Assembly: GCA_016219795.1 (NCBI GenBank)
Contig: JACRKK010000052.1
Location: forward strand, 1 to 30,727
DNA from: Candidatus Woesearchaeota archaeon
Lineage (GTDB): Archaea; Nanobdellota; Nanobdellia; Woesearchaeales; JACRKL01
Direction: 5' to 3'
DNA: 30,727 nt
The notes beneath the pieces were generated by a model that was not told where the DNA came from, ran no database searches, and saw only the letters and a program-made list of their open reading frames with translations. Position 1 is the first letter of the stretch. Each line of letters begins with the position of its first letter. Shown here piece after piece: positions 8,427 through 16,047 of this stretch. The position numbers and the translations under genes were made by a program.

Positions 8427-9929
8427 TCAGTCAGTAATTACAATTCCAGAATCATGCTTGGTTGCAATAAGGACTGCATATTTCAGGTGCTCACTATTCT
8501 CAGAATGGATGGTGTAAAGCAGATCCCCTTTCTTAACAAATCTGCCGCAATGCCTGTGTAGATAGATACCGCTCCCTCTGTCTGCCGGGGCTCCTGCAAC
8601 CCTTGCTATTTTGGAGATCACTGCATTGGAGATGGATGCAACCACACCTGATTTTACTGCCTTTACACCGTAGGTATGTTTTCCCACAGGAATCTGCTCC
8701 GGAACAAGGGACCCTCTTGCACCTTGAGCATGGACAATTTCCTTGAGTTTTTCGTACGCTTTCCCGCTCTTGACAATGTCCGCTGCCACCCTCCTGCCTT
8801 TGCCGGGTGCTGCTTTCTTTCCCATCTCCAAAAGAAGTCCTGCCATCATAAGGGATTTCTCAGCAAGGTCTTTGGGAGCAAGCGGATCATTTCGCAATAC
8901 CCGAAGAACGTCCCTTGCTTCCAACGCCGGCCCTATACCGTTACCTATGGGTTGCCTTCCATCAGTAAGGATGACTTTGGGAGTGATACCCATTTTCTTG
9001 GAAACAATCTCAAAATCGCGTTTGAGTTGCAACGCTACGTTTTTGGTGGGGATCTTCGAGCCCTCCCCAAAAGGAATGTCAAAGAGGACATGGGTTGCGG
9101 AGACGCTTGCCTTCTTTGCAATGACACTGGCAAGAAGCTGGGATTCTGCGTCAATGGCAAGCGGCCGCTCCACCTGGATGATATGGTCGTCAGCAGGTGC
9201 AAGGTTTAAGGCACCACCCCATACCACACAACCCTGTGTTTTGAGCACAATTGATTTCATTTTTTCCAGAGAAATAGACACTCTTGCCAGCACTTCCATG
9301 GTGTCGGCTGTTCCTGCAGGACTGGTTATGGATCGAGAACTGGTCTTTGGTATAGACAAGCCGGCTGATGCAACAATAGGGACGATAATCATGGTCGTGC
9401 GATTTCCTGCAACCCCACCTACACAGTGCTTGTCAAGAACTGGCTTGACAGGAAGATGAAGAATGTCTCCCTGGTGCGTCATGGCCCGTGTGAGCCAGAT
9501 GGTCTCCTGCATGTCCATATGGCGTGAGTAGCATGCAGCAACAAAGTAGGTCATCTCAATGTCGGTAAGTTTGTGGTGCACAATATCCCATACAATCTGC
9601 TCAATCTCCTGCTGCGTGAGTTTGCAGCCGTCAAGCTTTTTTTTTATAATGTCAACAGACAGAGGTTTTTTTGCGTGCATAATCTGGACAATATCCCCAT
9701 TATGTGTATGCAAGGATTCACGCACCTCTTCAAAGAGTCCAAGCACACCTGACGAGATCCAGCCCCCCCGCATCACAATGTCAACAAGAACGGTCTCCAC
9801 ACGCCTGCCTCGAAAGACTTTAATGCGATCAAGCGTGTGCAGATCAAAGTGGTCAGCATCATCCTGATGCATGGCAACCACAAGAGGCCCTCCTGTAGAA
9901 ATGCCCATAGATTTTGCCTTAAATTTCAT
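8427..9929 (-). CDS. deoA: AMP phosphorylase (archaeal DeoA-type)
   Basis: This 500-aa protein matches the archaeal AMP phosphorylase branch of the thymidine phosphorylase family (usual length about 500). These enzymes convert AMP (also CMP, UMP) plus phosphate to base and ribose-1,5-bisphosphate. There is an N-terminal ~85-residue extension typical of the archaeal form, a helical domain, the phosphate/substrate motif Asp-Lys-His-Cys-Val-Gly-Gly-Val-Ala-Gly-Asn (166-176), the Ser-Ile-Thr-Ser-Pro-Ala-Gly-Thr-Ala-Asp-Thr stretch near 200 and a C-terminal beta domain. Family members usually have Ser in place of Cys169. Its start overlaps the end of the AI-2E-type gene by 11 bp. The partners ribose-1,5-bisphosphate isomerase and type III RuBisCO are not in this window. 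Confidence 0.9.
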   Translation of the reverse strand: MKFKAKSMGISTGGPLVVAMHQDDADHFDLHTLDRIKVFRGRRVETVLVDIVMRGGWISSGVLGLFEEVRESLHTHNGDIVQIMHAKKPLSVDIIKKKLDGCKLTQQEIEQIVWDIVHHKLTDIEMTYFVAACYSRHMDMQETIWLTRAMTHQGDILHLPVKPVLDKHCVGGVAGNRTTMIIVPIVASAGLSIPKTSSRSITSPAGTADTMEVLARVSISLEKMKSIVLKTQGCVVWGGALNLAPADDHIIQVERPLAIDAESQLLASVIAKKASVSATHVLFDIPFGEGSKIPTKNVALQLKRDFEIVSKKMGITPKVILTDGRQPIGNGIGPALEARDVLRVLRNDPLAPKDLAEKSLMMAGLLLEMGKKAAPGKGRRVAADIVKSGKAYEKLKEIVHAQGARGSLVPEQIPVGKHTYGVKAVKSGVVASISNAVISKIARVAGAPADRGSGIYLHRHCGRFVKKGDLLYTIHSENSEHLKYAVLIATKHDSGIVITD

Positions 9930-10980
9930 GAGAATCCCTCTTAAGATAGATGTTGAGGAGCGTAACGCCTACGGCAAGAATCACGGGCCCTAGGAAAATG
10001 CCGATGAGGCCAAACATCTTCAGTCCGCCAAAAACGCCGATGACGATAACAAGAGGATGCACTTTTGCCCGTTCCCCTATAACTATGGGTTTGACGATCG
10101 TTTCCATAAGGACACTCACCAGGAGGAAACCATAGATGATGATTGCAATGCCCACACCCACTTCTCCTATGCTAATTTCGTAAAGTCCAAGAGGCAGATA
10201 GAGGAGTGAAGAACCGATAACAGGAAGGATGCCAAAGATGACTGCGATGACACCAAAGAAAGTAGATGTCGAACAGAGGAATCCGCATGACCCCCCCCCT
10301 TCCACAAAATAGCCTATGAACGCAAATCCAGCCGCAATGATAATGCCTTCTATCAGTGAAACCACGACAGTCCCAAAGACAACTGCATGTAAGATATCAC
10401 TTATTTTTGTAAGGATCTGCTGATGATGGTCTTTTTTCATGGTTGAGATGCTACGGACATAGAGGAGAAGCTGATCACCATCCCGGAAAAGGAAGAAGAG
10501 AAGGAAGAGCATGATAACAACGTCAATTAGTTTGCCCGGCAGAAGAAAGACCGTAGAATGGATATAACCAGTAACTGAGGAGGTTGCCTGCCGCAGCAAC
10601 GCATCTGGATTGAGGTATTTCCAGATAAGAGAAGAACTGGCCTTCTCTTTATAAGAAGTAAAATAGGGGTTGCTGTTGACGTCTTTCAGCTTGTCGTGAA
10701 GGGTGGTATACACAAAACGTGCCTGCTGACCCATGAGGTGTAAAAGCACAATGGTCGGGACAGTAACCAGAAGGATAAGAAATACGGTCAGAATTAACGC
10801 ACTCACGTTTTTACGTTTTAATTTGTTGTTAAGCCACCGATAAAGCGGATAGAAAATGTAGACCAGAACCATACCGAGGAATATGGTTGTAAGGAATGGT
10901 CTGAGCACCAAAAAACAGAGATAGATAAAAATAGCAATGACTGCAACAAATGCATACTTCTTGAGTGATTCTTGCACCAT
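9919..10980 (-). CDS. AI-2E family (PerM/UPF0118) membrane transporter
   Basis: This 353-aa protein has the AI-2E permease plan: two N-terminal transmembrane helices (about 8-27 and 30-47) and a third near 62-82, a soluble helical region (about 85-150), and a C-terminal membrane bundle containing Gly-Ile-Leu-Pro-Val-Ile-Gly and the closing Gly-Gly-Leu-x-x-Phe-Gly-x-x-Gly-x-x-Leu-Gly-Pro-Val motif. Substrates of the family vary and are not predictable. The segment after Tyr-Phe-Val-Glu holds a Gly-rich, Cys-containing insert (Gly-Gly-Gly-Ser-Cys-Gly-Phe-Leu-Cys) that looks atypical and is encoded by a tract of nine G (10291-10299), so a local sequencing or slippage effect is possible. It overlaps the next gene by 11 bp. 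Confidence 0.85.
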   Translation of the reverse strand: MVQESLKKYAFVAVIAIFIYLCFLVLRPFLTTIFLGMVLVYIFYPLYRWLNNKLKRKNVSALILTVFLILLVTVPTIVLLHLMGQQARFVYTTLHDKLKDVNSNPYFTSYKEKASSSLIWKYLNPDALLRQATSSVTGYIHSTVFLLPGKLIDVVIMLFLLFFLFRDGDQLLLYVRSISTMKKDHHQQILTKISDILHAVVFGTVVVSLIEGIIIAAGFAFIGYFVEGGGSCGFLCSTSTFFGVIAVIFGILPVIGSSLLYLPLGLYEISIGEVGVGIAIIIYGFLLVSVLMETIVKPIVIGERAKVHPLVIVIGVFGGLKMFGLIGIFLGPVILAVGVTLLNIYLKRDSHEI

Positions 10981-11026
10981 CTTTTTGAATAGGAAGTTAA
11001 GGAAATGAAAATGGATTCGCCAACGG

Positions 11027-11082
11027 CAGATGCAGCAGCATCTGGTAGTGCGGATGACGTTGCGCTTACGCTCCAGTCATCC
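11027..11082 (-). other. Two adjacent hairpins between tRNA-Val and the AI-2E-type gene
   Basis: In this noncoding gap, 11052-11058 pairs with 11076-11082 (7 bp, with a further short GCG/CGC helix inside the loop), and 11027-11033 pairs with 11038-11044 (7 bp, four-base loop). On the minus strand they would lie in the transcript between the tRNA 3' end and the permease start. They might be an RNA processing or termination element or a small RNA. No family is recognised. Confidence 0.35.
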
Positions 11083-11103
11083 ATGAACAAAGGATAATGA
11101 AAA

Positions 11104-11176
11104 TGGGTCCGCCCGGATTCGAACCGGGGACCCTCACCATGTCAAGGTGATGTCATAGCCGCTAGACCACGGACCC
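11104..11176 (-). tRNA. tRNA-Val (anticodon GAC)
   Basis: The minus strand folds as a complete 73-nt tRNA: a 7-bp acceptor stem (GGGTCCG with CGGACCC), an anticodon stem TCACC/GGTGA around the loop TTGACAT with anticodon GAC (valine), a T stem CCCGG/CCGGG with the loop TTCGAAT, and discriminator base A. CCA is not encoded and there is no intron. A TATA box lies about 27 bp upstream. Confidence 0.95.
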
Positions 11177-11196
11177 ACCCCCAAAAGAGGGACTAT

Positions 11197-11209
11197 GTTT
11201 ATTATTTAA
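11197..11209 (-). promoter_or_regulatory. TATA box for tRNA-Val
   Basis: TTTAAATAATAAA on the minus strand, centred about 27 bp upstream of the first tRNA base. Confidence 0.55.
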
Positions 11210-11240
11210 AAGTTGTGTTTTGGGGTTATCTAAGCGAAAC

Positions 11241-11250
11241 ATTTATAAAT
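11241..11250 (+). promoter_or_regulatory. TATA box for the TFE gene
   Basis: ATTTATAAAT centred about 29 bp before the ATG at 11275, giving a leader of only a few bases. Confidence 0.6.
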
Positions 11251-11274
11251 AAGTACCACTATTAGATAACAACA

Positions 11275-11790
11275 ATGAGGGGTAAAATTAGTGTTGTTGA
11301 GGAAGCGGTACGCACAAGCGTAGGTGAAGATGCTCTTCCTGTTGTCAAATTTCTCAAGAACAAGAAGAACATCTCAGAGTTCATGATTGCAGAGAAATTA
11401 GGCACCGAAGTCAACCAGACAAGAAACATTCTCTACCGCCTTCATACTCATAATCTAGTAACATACCATAAGAAAAAGGACCGGGAGAAGGGTTGGTATA
11501 TCAGCTACTGGACGTTTAACCATCCTAAAGTGCAGGATGTCCTTCTCAAGCAGAAACGTATCAAACTTGAAAAACTTAAAGAGCGCCTTGAAAATGAAGA
11601 GAGGAACAAGAACCTCTATTTCATCTGCACTGCCATGTGCGCCAGGCTGAATTTTGAGCATGCCATTGATTATGATTTCAAATGCCCTGAATGTGGCAAT
11701 ATTATGCAGCAGCAGGATAATCTCAAAACCATCGATAATATCAGAAGTTCAATTGTAGACATTGAGAAAGAACTAAGACGCAAAAACTGA
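11275..11790 (+). CDS. tfe: Transcription factor E, alpha subunit (TFE/TFIIE-alpha)
   Basis: This 171-aa basal transcription factor assists promoter opening by archaeal RNA polymerase. An N-terminal extended winged helix covers about residues 1-90 (Lys-Phe-Leu-Lys-Asn-Lys-Lys, then a Asn-Gln-Thr-Arg-Asn-Ile-Leu-Tyr-Arg-Leu recognition helix and a Gly-Trp-Tyr-Ile-Ser-Tyr-Trp wing). A basic linker helix spans 92-112. A C-terminal zinc ribbon has Cys118, Cys122, Cys137 and Cys140. Length and order are those of archaeal TFE-alpha. It is monocistronic, divergent from tRNA-Val, with a near-leaderless promoter. This is one of the clearest archaeal markers in the window. Confidence 0.95.
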   Translation: MRGKISVVEEAVRTSVGEDALPVVKFLKNKKNISEFMIAEKLGTEVNQTRNILYRLHTHNLVTYHKKKDREKGWYISYWTFNHPKVQDVLLKQKRIKLEKLKERLENEERNKNLYFICTAMCARLNFEHAIDYDFKCPECGNIMQQQDNLKTIDNIRSSIVDIEKELRRKN

Positions 11791-11795
11791 TTTCT

Positions 11796-11814
11796 AAAAA
11801 AAGAAGAAAAAAAA
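11796..11814 (-). terminator. Oligo-T terminator for the 4-TM protein gene
   Basis: The minus strand reads T8, CTTC, T7 directly after the stop at 11821. Confidence 0.5.
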
Positions 11815-11820
11815 GGACAT

Positions 11821-12168
11821 TTAGTCCTTTGCAAGAGCATAGATGGTCTTTAAGCCAACCACGATGGTTGCTGGCGTGATAAAGGTAATAATCGCGCCGA
11901 AGATTCCATCAAAGTATGCGCCAACCACATCTACCTTGCCCAAATAGCTTCCGGCCATGTTTGATACGATGACCAGTGCTACGGTGGTCAGGATAAAGGT
12001 GTTTGTTTCCTGCTCGGTTACATTCAGGAAGCCCACAATCAGCCCCAGAACAACCAGTGCGGAAATCACATAACTGTTTCCTGCTCCAAAAACACCGGAG
12101 ACAACGGCCAATACTACCCCTACAATAAAGGCTACTCTGCCTACAAATCCCAAGGTATTATCTGTCAT
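11821..12168 (-). CDS. Small membrane protein with four transmembrane segments
   Basis: The 115-aa product has four hydrophobic segments (about residues 8-28, 34-50, 57-77, 86-108) separated by short loops, and a short polar C-terminus. The frame stays open to an ATG at 12192, but the ATG at 12168 is preceded at five bases by AGGGGTGA, a good Shine-Dalgarno, and is chosen. No family motif is recognised; similar short 4-TM proteins are common in small archaeal genomes (family knowledge, not shown here). It is monocistronic with its own promoter and a clear oligo-T terminator, suggesting a well-expressed stand-alone gene. Confidence 0.7.
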   Translation of the reverse strand: MTDNTLGFVGRVAFIVGVVLAVVSGVFGAGNSYVISALVVLGLIVGFLNVTEQETNTFILTTVALVIVSNMAGSYLGKVDVVGAYFDGIFGAIITFITPATIVVGLKTIYALAKD

Positions 12169-12220
12169 TTTTTCACCCCTCATTCTATACATTTAGATAT
12201 TTTAATGATAACAAATAGGG

Positions 12221-12232
12221 TAATATATAAAT
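12221..12232 (-). promoter_or_regulatory. TATA box for the 4-TM protein gene
   Basis: ATTTATATATTA on the minus strand, with predicted start near 12199 and a ~30-nt leader carrying the Shine-Dalgarno AGGGGTGA. Confidence 0.5.
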
Positions 12233-12286
12233 CTGACGATTTTCCCGGTAAATTCAATTTTGAAATGTTTCTGAGTAAACACAAAG

Positions 12287-12296
12287 AATTTATATG
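12287..12296 (+). promoter_or_regulatory. TATA box for the 109-aa protein gene
   Basis: AATTTATATG centred about 28 bp before the ATG at 12320. Confidence 0.5.
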
Positions 12297-12319
12297 ATCT
12301 GTTTTATTCTCCAGAGACT

Positions 12320-12649
12320 ATGCCCCCCTATCAAATAACCAAGCCGGACTATAGACTTCCTGTTGTGGGAGCGGTTCTGGTAGTTGGAGGATTAGGGATT
12401 GCGGGTCTCATCGATTATATAAGGCCAGATGTGCCTCCTCCCACTGTTGACACTGTGGTGGTCACGGCAACCCCAATTCCCTATGGTGGTAGGTTGACCC
12501 CAGAACAACAAAAAGTACTTGATGCATATCTTACTGACCAAGAAAAGCCGGGTTTTGACCCCAACGATCCAAAGTATGCTACGCTGCCTCTTCCAGATGG
12601 GAATCACAGTGTAACGATTGAGAGTGCGATAGCACATCCATTGAAATGA
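12320..12649 (+). CDS. Membrane-anchored small hypothetical protein
   Basis: The 109-residue product has a short cytoplasmic N-terminus, one hydrophobic segment (about residues 13-32, Val/Gly-rich) and a Pro/Thr-rich linker, then a soluble ~55-residue tail containing Leu-Thr-Pro-Glu-Gln-Gln-Lys-Val-Leu-Asp. A signal-anchor with the tail outside the cell is the simplest reading. The start is supported by a TATA box at leaderless spacing. No family is recognised. It sits alone between a divergent membrane protein gene and the thiamine genes. Confidence 0.6.
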   Translation: MPPYQITKPDYRLPVVGAVLVVGGLGIAGLIDYIRPDVPPPTVDTVVVTATPIPYGGRLTPEQQKVLDAYLTDQEKPGFDPNDPKYATLPLPDGNHSVTIESAIAHPLK

Positions 12650-12660
12650 ATCTCACAAAT

Positions 12661-12670
12661 GTTTATAAAT
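12661..12670 (+). promoter_or_regulatory. TATA box for thiE-thiL
   Basis: GTTTATAAAT centred 27 bp before the thiE ATG at 12692. The transcript would be leaderless, which leaves no room for a thiamine riboswitch. Confidence 0.6.
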
Positions 12671-12691
12671 TAATGAGCTTCGCTGTAATAT

Positions 12692-13321
12692 ATGCACCCC
12701 CTATTTAACTGTCGGAAACCTATCTATTTCATCACTGATAGCAGGCTGTCAAGAGCTTCTGTAGTGGATGATGTGGCAGAGGCAGTCACTGCAGGTGTTT
12801 GTGCAGTACAGTACAGGGAAAAAAACAAAACCAAAGGGGAAATGATAACGGAGGCGTTGCAGCTCAAAACCATTTGCAGCGGAAAGGCACTGTTTCTGGT
12901 CAATGACTATGTAGATGTGGCACTTGCTGTAGATGCGGATGGCGTGCATCTGGGAGAAGAAGACATACATTATACAACAGCAAGAAAACAGCTTGGTCCA
13001 AAGAAAATAATTGGCATGACCGCCAACTCCATTACAGAAGCGCTTGCGGCGCAAGAAGAGGGTGCTGATTATCTTGGGGTGGGACCGGTCTTTGCTACAG
13101 CAAGCAAAAAGAACGCGCTCCAGCCAAAAGGCATCAGGCTGCTGAAACAGGTCATGGCAAGAACACACCTACCTATTGTTGCTATAGGAGGCATCAACGA
13201 GACTAATATCCATGAAGTGATGGATGTTGGGGTGCGGCACATTGCCATGATTGAGGGAATCTATAAAAACGGAAACATTAAGAAGAACATCACCATCCTG
13301 AGGAAGCTTATGCAGCCATGA
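12692..13321 (+). CDS. thiE: Thiamine phosphate synthase (ThiE)
   Basis: This 209-aa TIM-barrel enzyme joins HMP-diphosphate and thiazole phosphate to give thiamine monophosphate. Diagnostic segments are Val-Gln-Tyr-Arg-Glu-Lys (diphosphate site), Phe-Leu-Val-Asn-Asp-Tyr-Val-Asp, Asp-Ala-Asp-Gly-Val-His-Leu-Gly, a Gly-Ala-Asp-Tyr-Leu-Gly-Val-Gly-Pro-Val-Phe strand-loop and the phosphate-binding Ile-Gly-Gly-Ile-Asn. Length is normal. The stop overlaps the ATG of thiL by 4 bp, so the two successive steps of the pathway form an operon. Unlike many archaea, where a ThiN domain does this job, a bacterial-type ThiE is used here. Confidence 0.93.
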   Translation: MHPLFNCRKPIYFITDSRLSRASVVDDVAEAVTAGVCAVQYREKNKTKGEMITEALQLKTICSGKALFLVNDYVDVALAVDADGVHLGEEDIHYTTARKQLGPKKIIGMTANSITEALAAQEEGADYLGVGPVFATASKKNALQPKGIRLLKQVMARTHLPIVAIGGINETNIHEVMDVGVRHIAMIEGIYKNGNIKKNITILRKLMQP

Positions 13322-14274
13322 CCACGATTAAACAGATGGGAGGGGAATTTGCACTGATTGAATGGATAGCAAGACCCACCACGAGAAAGGAAGTCATAGT
13401 TGGTATTGGGGATGATGCTGCGGTTGTTACCCTGACAAAAACCAAGCATCTTCTACTGACCACCGATATGATGGTGGAAGATGTCCATTTCAGGAGGAAA
13501 TGGTGCACTCCAAAACAGATCGGCATCAAACTGATGGAATCAAATATAAGTGATATTGCCGCGATGGGTGGTGAGCCGCTTTATGCACTGGTTTCCGGTT
13601 GTCTGCCCAAAAACACAACCGCTGAGTTTGTGGAACAATTTTTTGAGGGTATGCGCGCATCAGGAAAAGCCTACGGTATTGAGATTGTAGGCGGTGATAC
13701 TACCAGAGGAGAGAAATTGGTATTTTCATTGACACTCGTAGGTAAAGTCAAAAAGAGGTATATGTGTCTGCGCTCTGGCGCAAAACAGGGCCACCTTATC
13801 GGCGTTACGGGAACGCTTGGCAAATCTCATGCCGGCCTGCGCCTGTTGCAGGCAGGCAAGAGGGGTGCTGCAATCCAAAGCTATCTGGAACCACAGAGCA
13901 GGATGGATGCGTCCTGCATCCTGCGCAGTTTTGCTTCGTCCATGATTGATGTAAGTGATGGTCTCGCCTCAGAAATAAGACACCTCTGCAAAAAAAGCGA
14001 CGTAGGAGCGGTCCTTGAAAAAGAAAAGATACCTGTTTCATCTGCTACAAAAAAGGTAGCAATGCTACTGCATGAAGACCCCTATGCATACGCCCTTTAT
14101 GGAGGAGAGGATTATGAGCTATTGTTCACTCTAACCCCCAAAAATATAGCTGCTCTCAGAAAAGAGTTTGGAGATTTCACGATCATTGGTATTATCACTG
14201 CTGGAAAAGATGTTCTGCTCAAGGATGGCAAAAGAAAAACGCAAGTGGGCAAGGGTTTTGACCATTTTCTTTAG
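13318..14274 (+). CDS. thiL: Thiamine monophosphate kinase (ThiL)
   Basis: This 318-aa member of the PurM/ThiL fold phosphorylates thiamine monophosphate to the diphosphate cofactor. Seen in order: Gly-Asp-Asp-Ala-Ala-Val-Val, Thr-Thr-Asp-Met-Met-Val-Glu-Asp-Val-His-Phe (metal and ATP site), Gly-Gly-Asp-Thr-Thr-Arg-Gly, Ile-Asp-Val-Ser-Asp-Gly-Leu and the C-terminal Gly-Gly-Glu-Asp-Tyr-Glu-Leu-Leu-Phe-Thr. These are the family landmarks and the length is normal. It overlaps thiE by 4 bp upstream, and its stop codon overlaps the convergent NAD kinase stop by 4 bp. Confidence 0.94.
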   Translation: MTTIKQMGGEFALIEWIARPTTRKEVIVGIGDDAAVVTLTKTKHLLLTTDMMVEDVHFRRKWCTPKQIGIKLMESNISDIAAMGGEPLYALVSGCLPKNTTAEFVEQFFEGMRASGKAYGIEIVGGDTTRGEKLVFSLTLVGKVKKRYMCLRSGAKQGHLIGVTGTLGKSHAGLRLLQAGKRGAAIQSYLEPQSRMDASCILRSFASSMIDVSDGLASEIRHLCKKSDVGAVLEKEKIPVSSATKKVAMLLHEDPYAYALYGGEDYELLFTLTPKNIAALRKEFGDFTIIGIITAGKDVLLKDGKRKTQVGKGFDHFL

Positions 14275-15056
14275 AGCACAATAACAGAAACCGACCTGCT
14301 GGAAACCCTAATTGTAAGGACGTTTCCCTCATCAAAAGCGATGTCTTTTGTCTGACCGTCAACAATAATAACTCCATTGCGCATAAGAGAAGTAATCATA
14401 ATAGACTCCGTAGGATTAAGCACTGCTTGGGTAATAGTCGCCTTTGCTGTCCGCGCGTTGATGGGTTCCCTGACAACAACCTGGAACTTCCTGCTTCCAA
14501 GAGGGAGCTGCACCCCTCCTGCTGATTTTATCCAGCCATAAGAGCCTGATGCTGTACCTACAAGAATGCCGCTTGAGCGTTGTACTTCTTTTTTTCCTCT
14601 CATCTTCAGTTCATAACGTGCAACAAGGGTTGTATCCCTATATCCTACATAGAATTCATTGAGAGCAAGGTCATCAAGCGTTTTGCCATTCAGTATCGCC
14701 TCCAGGCGGGCAAGTTTCCGTATTTTGAAGTCCCCATCTAGCATACTACGCCATTTTTCCTGAAAATCGTCTTTTGTCGCCAGCATAAAAAATCCTTCTT
14801 TTTTTTTAGGATTTGAATTGATGCCAAACAACGGCGTTTTATCCCGTATACCATTGGCTGCACGCAAGAATGTTCCGTCCCCTCCCACGACAATAACAAG
14901 ATCATACCCTTTGCAAGAAGGTATGCAAACTCCCGAGCGTTCTTTTGTGGAATAAAAAACTTCATTTTCCTGCAAAAAACGTTTGACATCCCTCACTGTT
15001 TTCTGATGAATGGGGTCCGGCATTTTTCCATAAACCAGAAGGGCTTTTTTGATCAT
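14271..15056 (-). CDS. nadK: NAD kinase
   Basis: This 261-aa enzyme phosphorylates NAD to NADP. The ATP/NAD site Val-Val-Gly-Gly-Asp-Gly-Thr-Phe-Leu-Arg-Ala lies at 56-66 with the key Asp60. It is followed by an Asn-Glu-Phe-Tyr version of the conserved Asn-Glu segment near the middle and a Gly-Thr-Ala-Ser-Gly-Ser-Tyr-Gly substrate loop. Length is normal for archaeal NadK. Its ATG is 26 bp from a TATA box just downstream of the AMMECR1 gene, so it can be transcribed separately from rpoL-AMMECR1. The product would feed NADP to enzymes such as the GltBD glutamate synthase in this window. Confidence 0.92.
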   Translation of the reverse strand: MIKKALLVYGKMPDPIHQKTVRDVKRFLQENEVFYSTKERSGVCIPSCKGYDLVIVVGGDGTFLRAANGIRDKTPLFGINSNPKKKEGFFMLATKDDFQEKWRSMLDGDFKIRKLARLEAILNGKTLDDLALNEFYVGYRDTTLVARYELKMRGKKEVQRSSGILVGTASGSYGWIKSAGGVQLPLGSRKFQVVVREPINARTAKATITQAVLNPTESIMITSLMRNGVIIVDGQTKDIAFDEGNVLTIRVSSRSVSVIVL

Positions 15057-15076
15057 ATCCCCCGAAGAACAAATAT

Positions 15077-15086
15077 ACTTTATATG
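15077..15086 (-). promoter_or_regulatory. TATA box for nadK
   Basis: CATATAAAGT on the minus strand, centred about 26 bp before the ATG at 15056. Confidence 0.5.
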
Positions 15087-15094
15087 CTTATTGG

Positions 15095-15676
15095 TTAGTG
15101 TTCTATCACTTTGCCGTCTTTCTCCAGAAAGACCTGCGCCTGGAACTTGAACAATTTGACCGGAGTATTAAGCCATGCATCTTTGGGCAAGCCCGCTTTT
15201 TCGCATACCATCTCAAATGCTTGCCTTGGCGTTGCGTGATACTCCCGGAAAACCTGAGGCAGAAGGAGTCCATTTCCTTTTCTGCTTCGCACAGACAATC
15301 CATCATTTCCGATCGTAATCTGCTCTACATATTCGATAGGCCTCTCAACCGTAATTTCCTGCATAGGTGAGAGGACAGAAATTTCCACCTCTATATCTTC
15401 CCATTCATATTTCTGGAGAGGTGGAAACCGGGGATCGCTAAAGGATGCAGCCCTGGCAGCTTCAATGACTGCCTGATAGAGAGGGAGAATTGCTTCAGGA
15501 AAACCAATGCAGCCACGTAATTCCCCAATTTTATAGAGGGTCACAAAAACCCCAGCTTTGCCGCTAAATTTTGATTTTGAGGCAGGCGGTATTTCTGGGA
15601 GGGTTTTATCAAAAAAAGAAAGGATAGCCTGTTTTGCCAGCCTTATAAGTTCCGTGCCCTCTTCCAGAGAAACCAT
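15095..15676 (-). CDS. AMMECR1 domain protein
   Basis: This 193-aa protein belongs to the widely conserved AMMECR1 family, whose signature Leu-Arg-Gly-Cys-Ile-Gly-Phe is present about a quarter of the way in. It is followed by Ala-Ala-Ser-Phe-Ser-Asp-Pro-Arg-Phe-Pro-Pro-Leu, also characteristic. The biochemical function is not settled; the surface Cys suggests a catalytic or binding role. Its ATG follows the rpoL stop by one base, so the two genes are co-transcribed. The full domain is intact and no other domain is fused. Confidence 0.92.
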   Translation of the reverse strand: MVSLEEGTELIRLAKQAILSFFDKTLPEIPPASKSKFSGKAGVFVTLYKIGELRGCIGFPEAILPLYQAVIEAARAASFSDPRFPPLQKYEWEDIEVEISVLSPMQEITVERPIEYVEQITIGNDGLSVRSRKGNGLLLPQVFREYHATPRQAFEMVCEKAGLPKDAWLNTPVKLFKFQAQVFLEKDGKVIEH

Positions 15677-15677
15677 C

Positions 15678-15950
15678 TTATTTCAGGGAAGCAAACTCTT
15701 TTTTCAGCTTGTCTGCCATGGATGCTACCCTATTTGCAGCATCTGCCAGCGCCTTTCTGGGCTCTTTTCCTTGCGTCTCTATAATGAATTTAGGATGAGA
15801 AATCAGCGGATGCTCTATACTGTAGGTAGCAATCTTTACCTGCTCGTCATTTAAGAGTTCTCCTCTAAGCATATTGCAGAAACTGTGGCCCTGCCCTTCC
15901 AGCTCAAAATAAAGCCGGTTCTTGGTCTCTTCAAGAATCTTGATGTTCAT
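15678..15950 (-). CDS. rpoL: DNA-directed RNA polymerase subunit L (Rpo11)
   Basis: This 90-aa protein is the archaeal homologue of eukaryotic RPB11/AC19 that pairs with subunit D in the polymerase assembly platform. The landmark Glu-Gly-Gln-Gly-His-Ser-Phe-Cys-Asn-Met-Leu-Arg-Gly-Glu-Leu (N-terminal half) and Tyr-Ser-Ile-Glu-His-Pro-Leu-Ile-Ser-His-Pro match the family closely, and a C-terminal helix completes it. Length is normal. It has its own TATA box with a leader of about 9 nt and leads an operon with AMMECR1. Confidence 0.96.
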   Translation of the reverse strand: MNIKILEETKNRLYFELEGQGHSFCNMLRGELLNDEQVKIATYSIEHPLISHPKFIIETQGKEPRKALADAANRVASMADKLKKEFASLK

Positions 15951-15981
15951 GGTATCGCCTCTCCTCGAAGAAATAACACCC

Positions 15982-15992
15982 TATTTAAATAG
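15982..15992 (-). promoter_or_regulatory. TATA box for rpoL
   Basis: CTATTTAAATA on the minus strand; predicted start near 15959, just upstream of ATG 15950. Confidence 0.55.
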
Positions 15993-16016
15993 TTTTGGAT
16001 TTTTTTGTGGTGAAAC

Positions 16017-16026
16017 ATTTATATAG
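16017..16026 (+). promoter_or_regulatory. TATA box for the GGDEF gene
   Basis: ATTTATATAG centred 27 bp before ATG 16048. AGGGGATT just before the ATG could also act as a ribosome binding site. Confidence 0.55.
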
Positions 16027-16047
16027 GTCTATGATTAGGGGATTATT

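Noticed and set aside
11005..11097. A 30-codon plus-strand frame between the AI-2E-type gene and tRNA-Val.
   Set aside because: No convincing TATA box upstream, no known homology, and the region contains hairpins that better explain the sequence; kept only as an alternative.
11104..11176. Possible tRNA of a different identity or on the plus strand.
   Set aside because: Only the minus strand gives a correct TTCGAAT T loop and a 7-bp acceptor stem; the anticodon reads GAC, valine.
12661..12691. Possible thiamine riboswitch before thiE.
   Set aside because: The TATA box puts transcription start at the ATG; there is no space for an aptamer.
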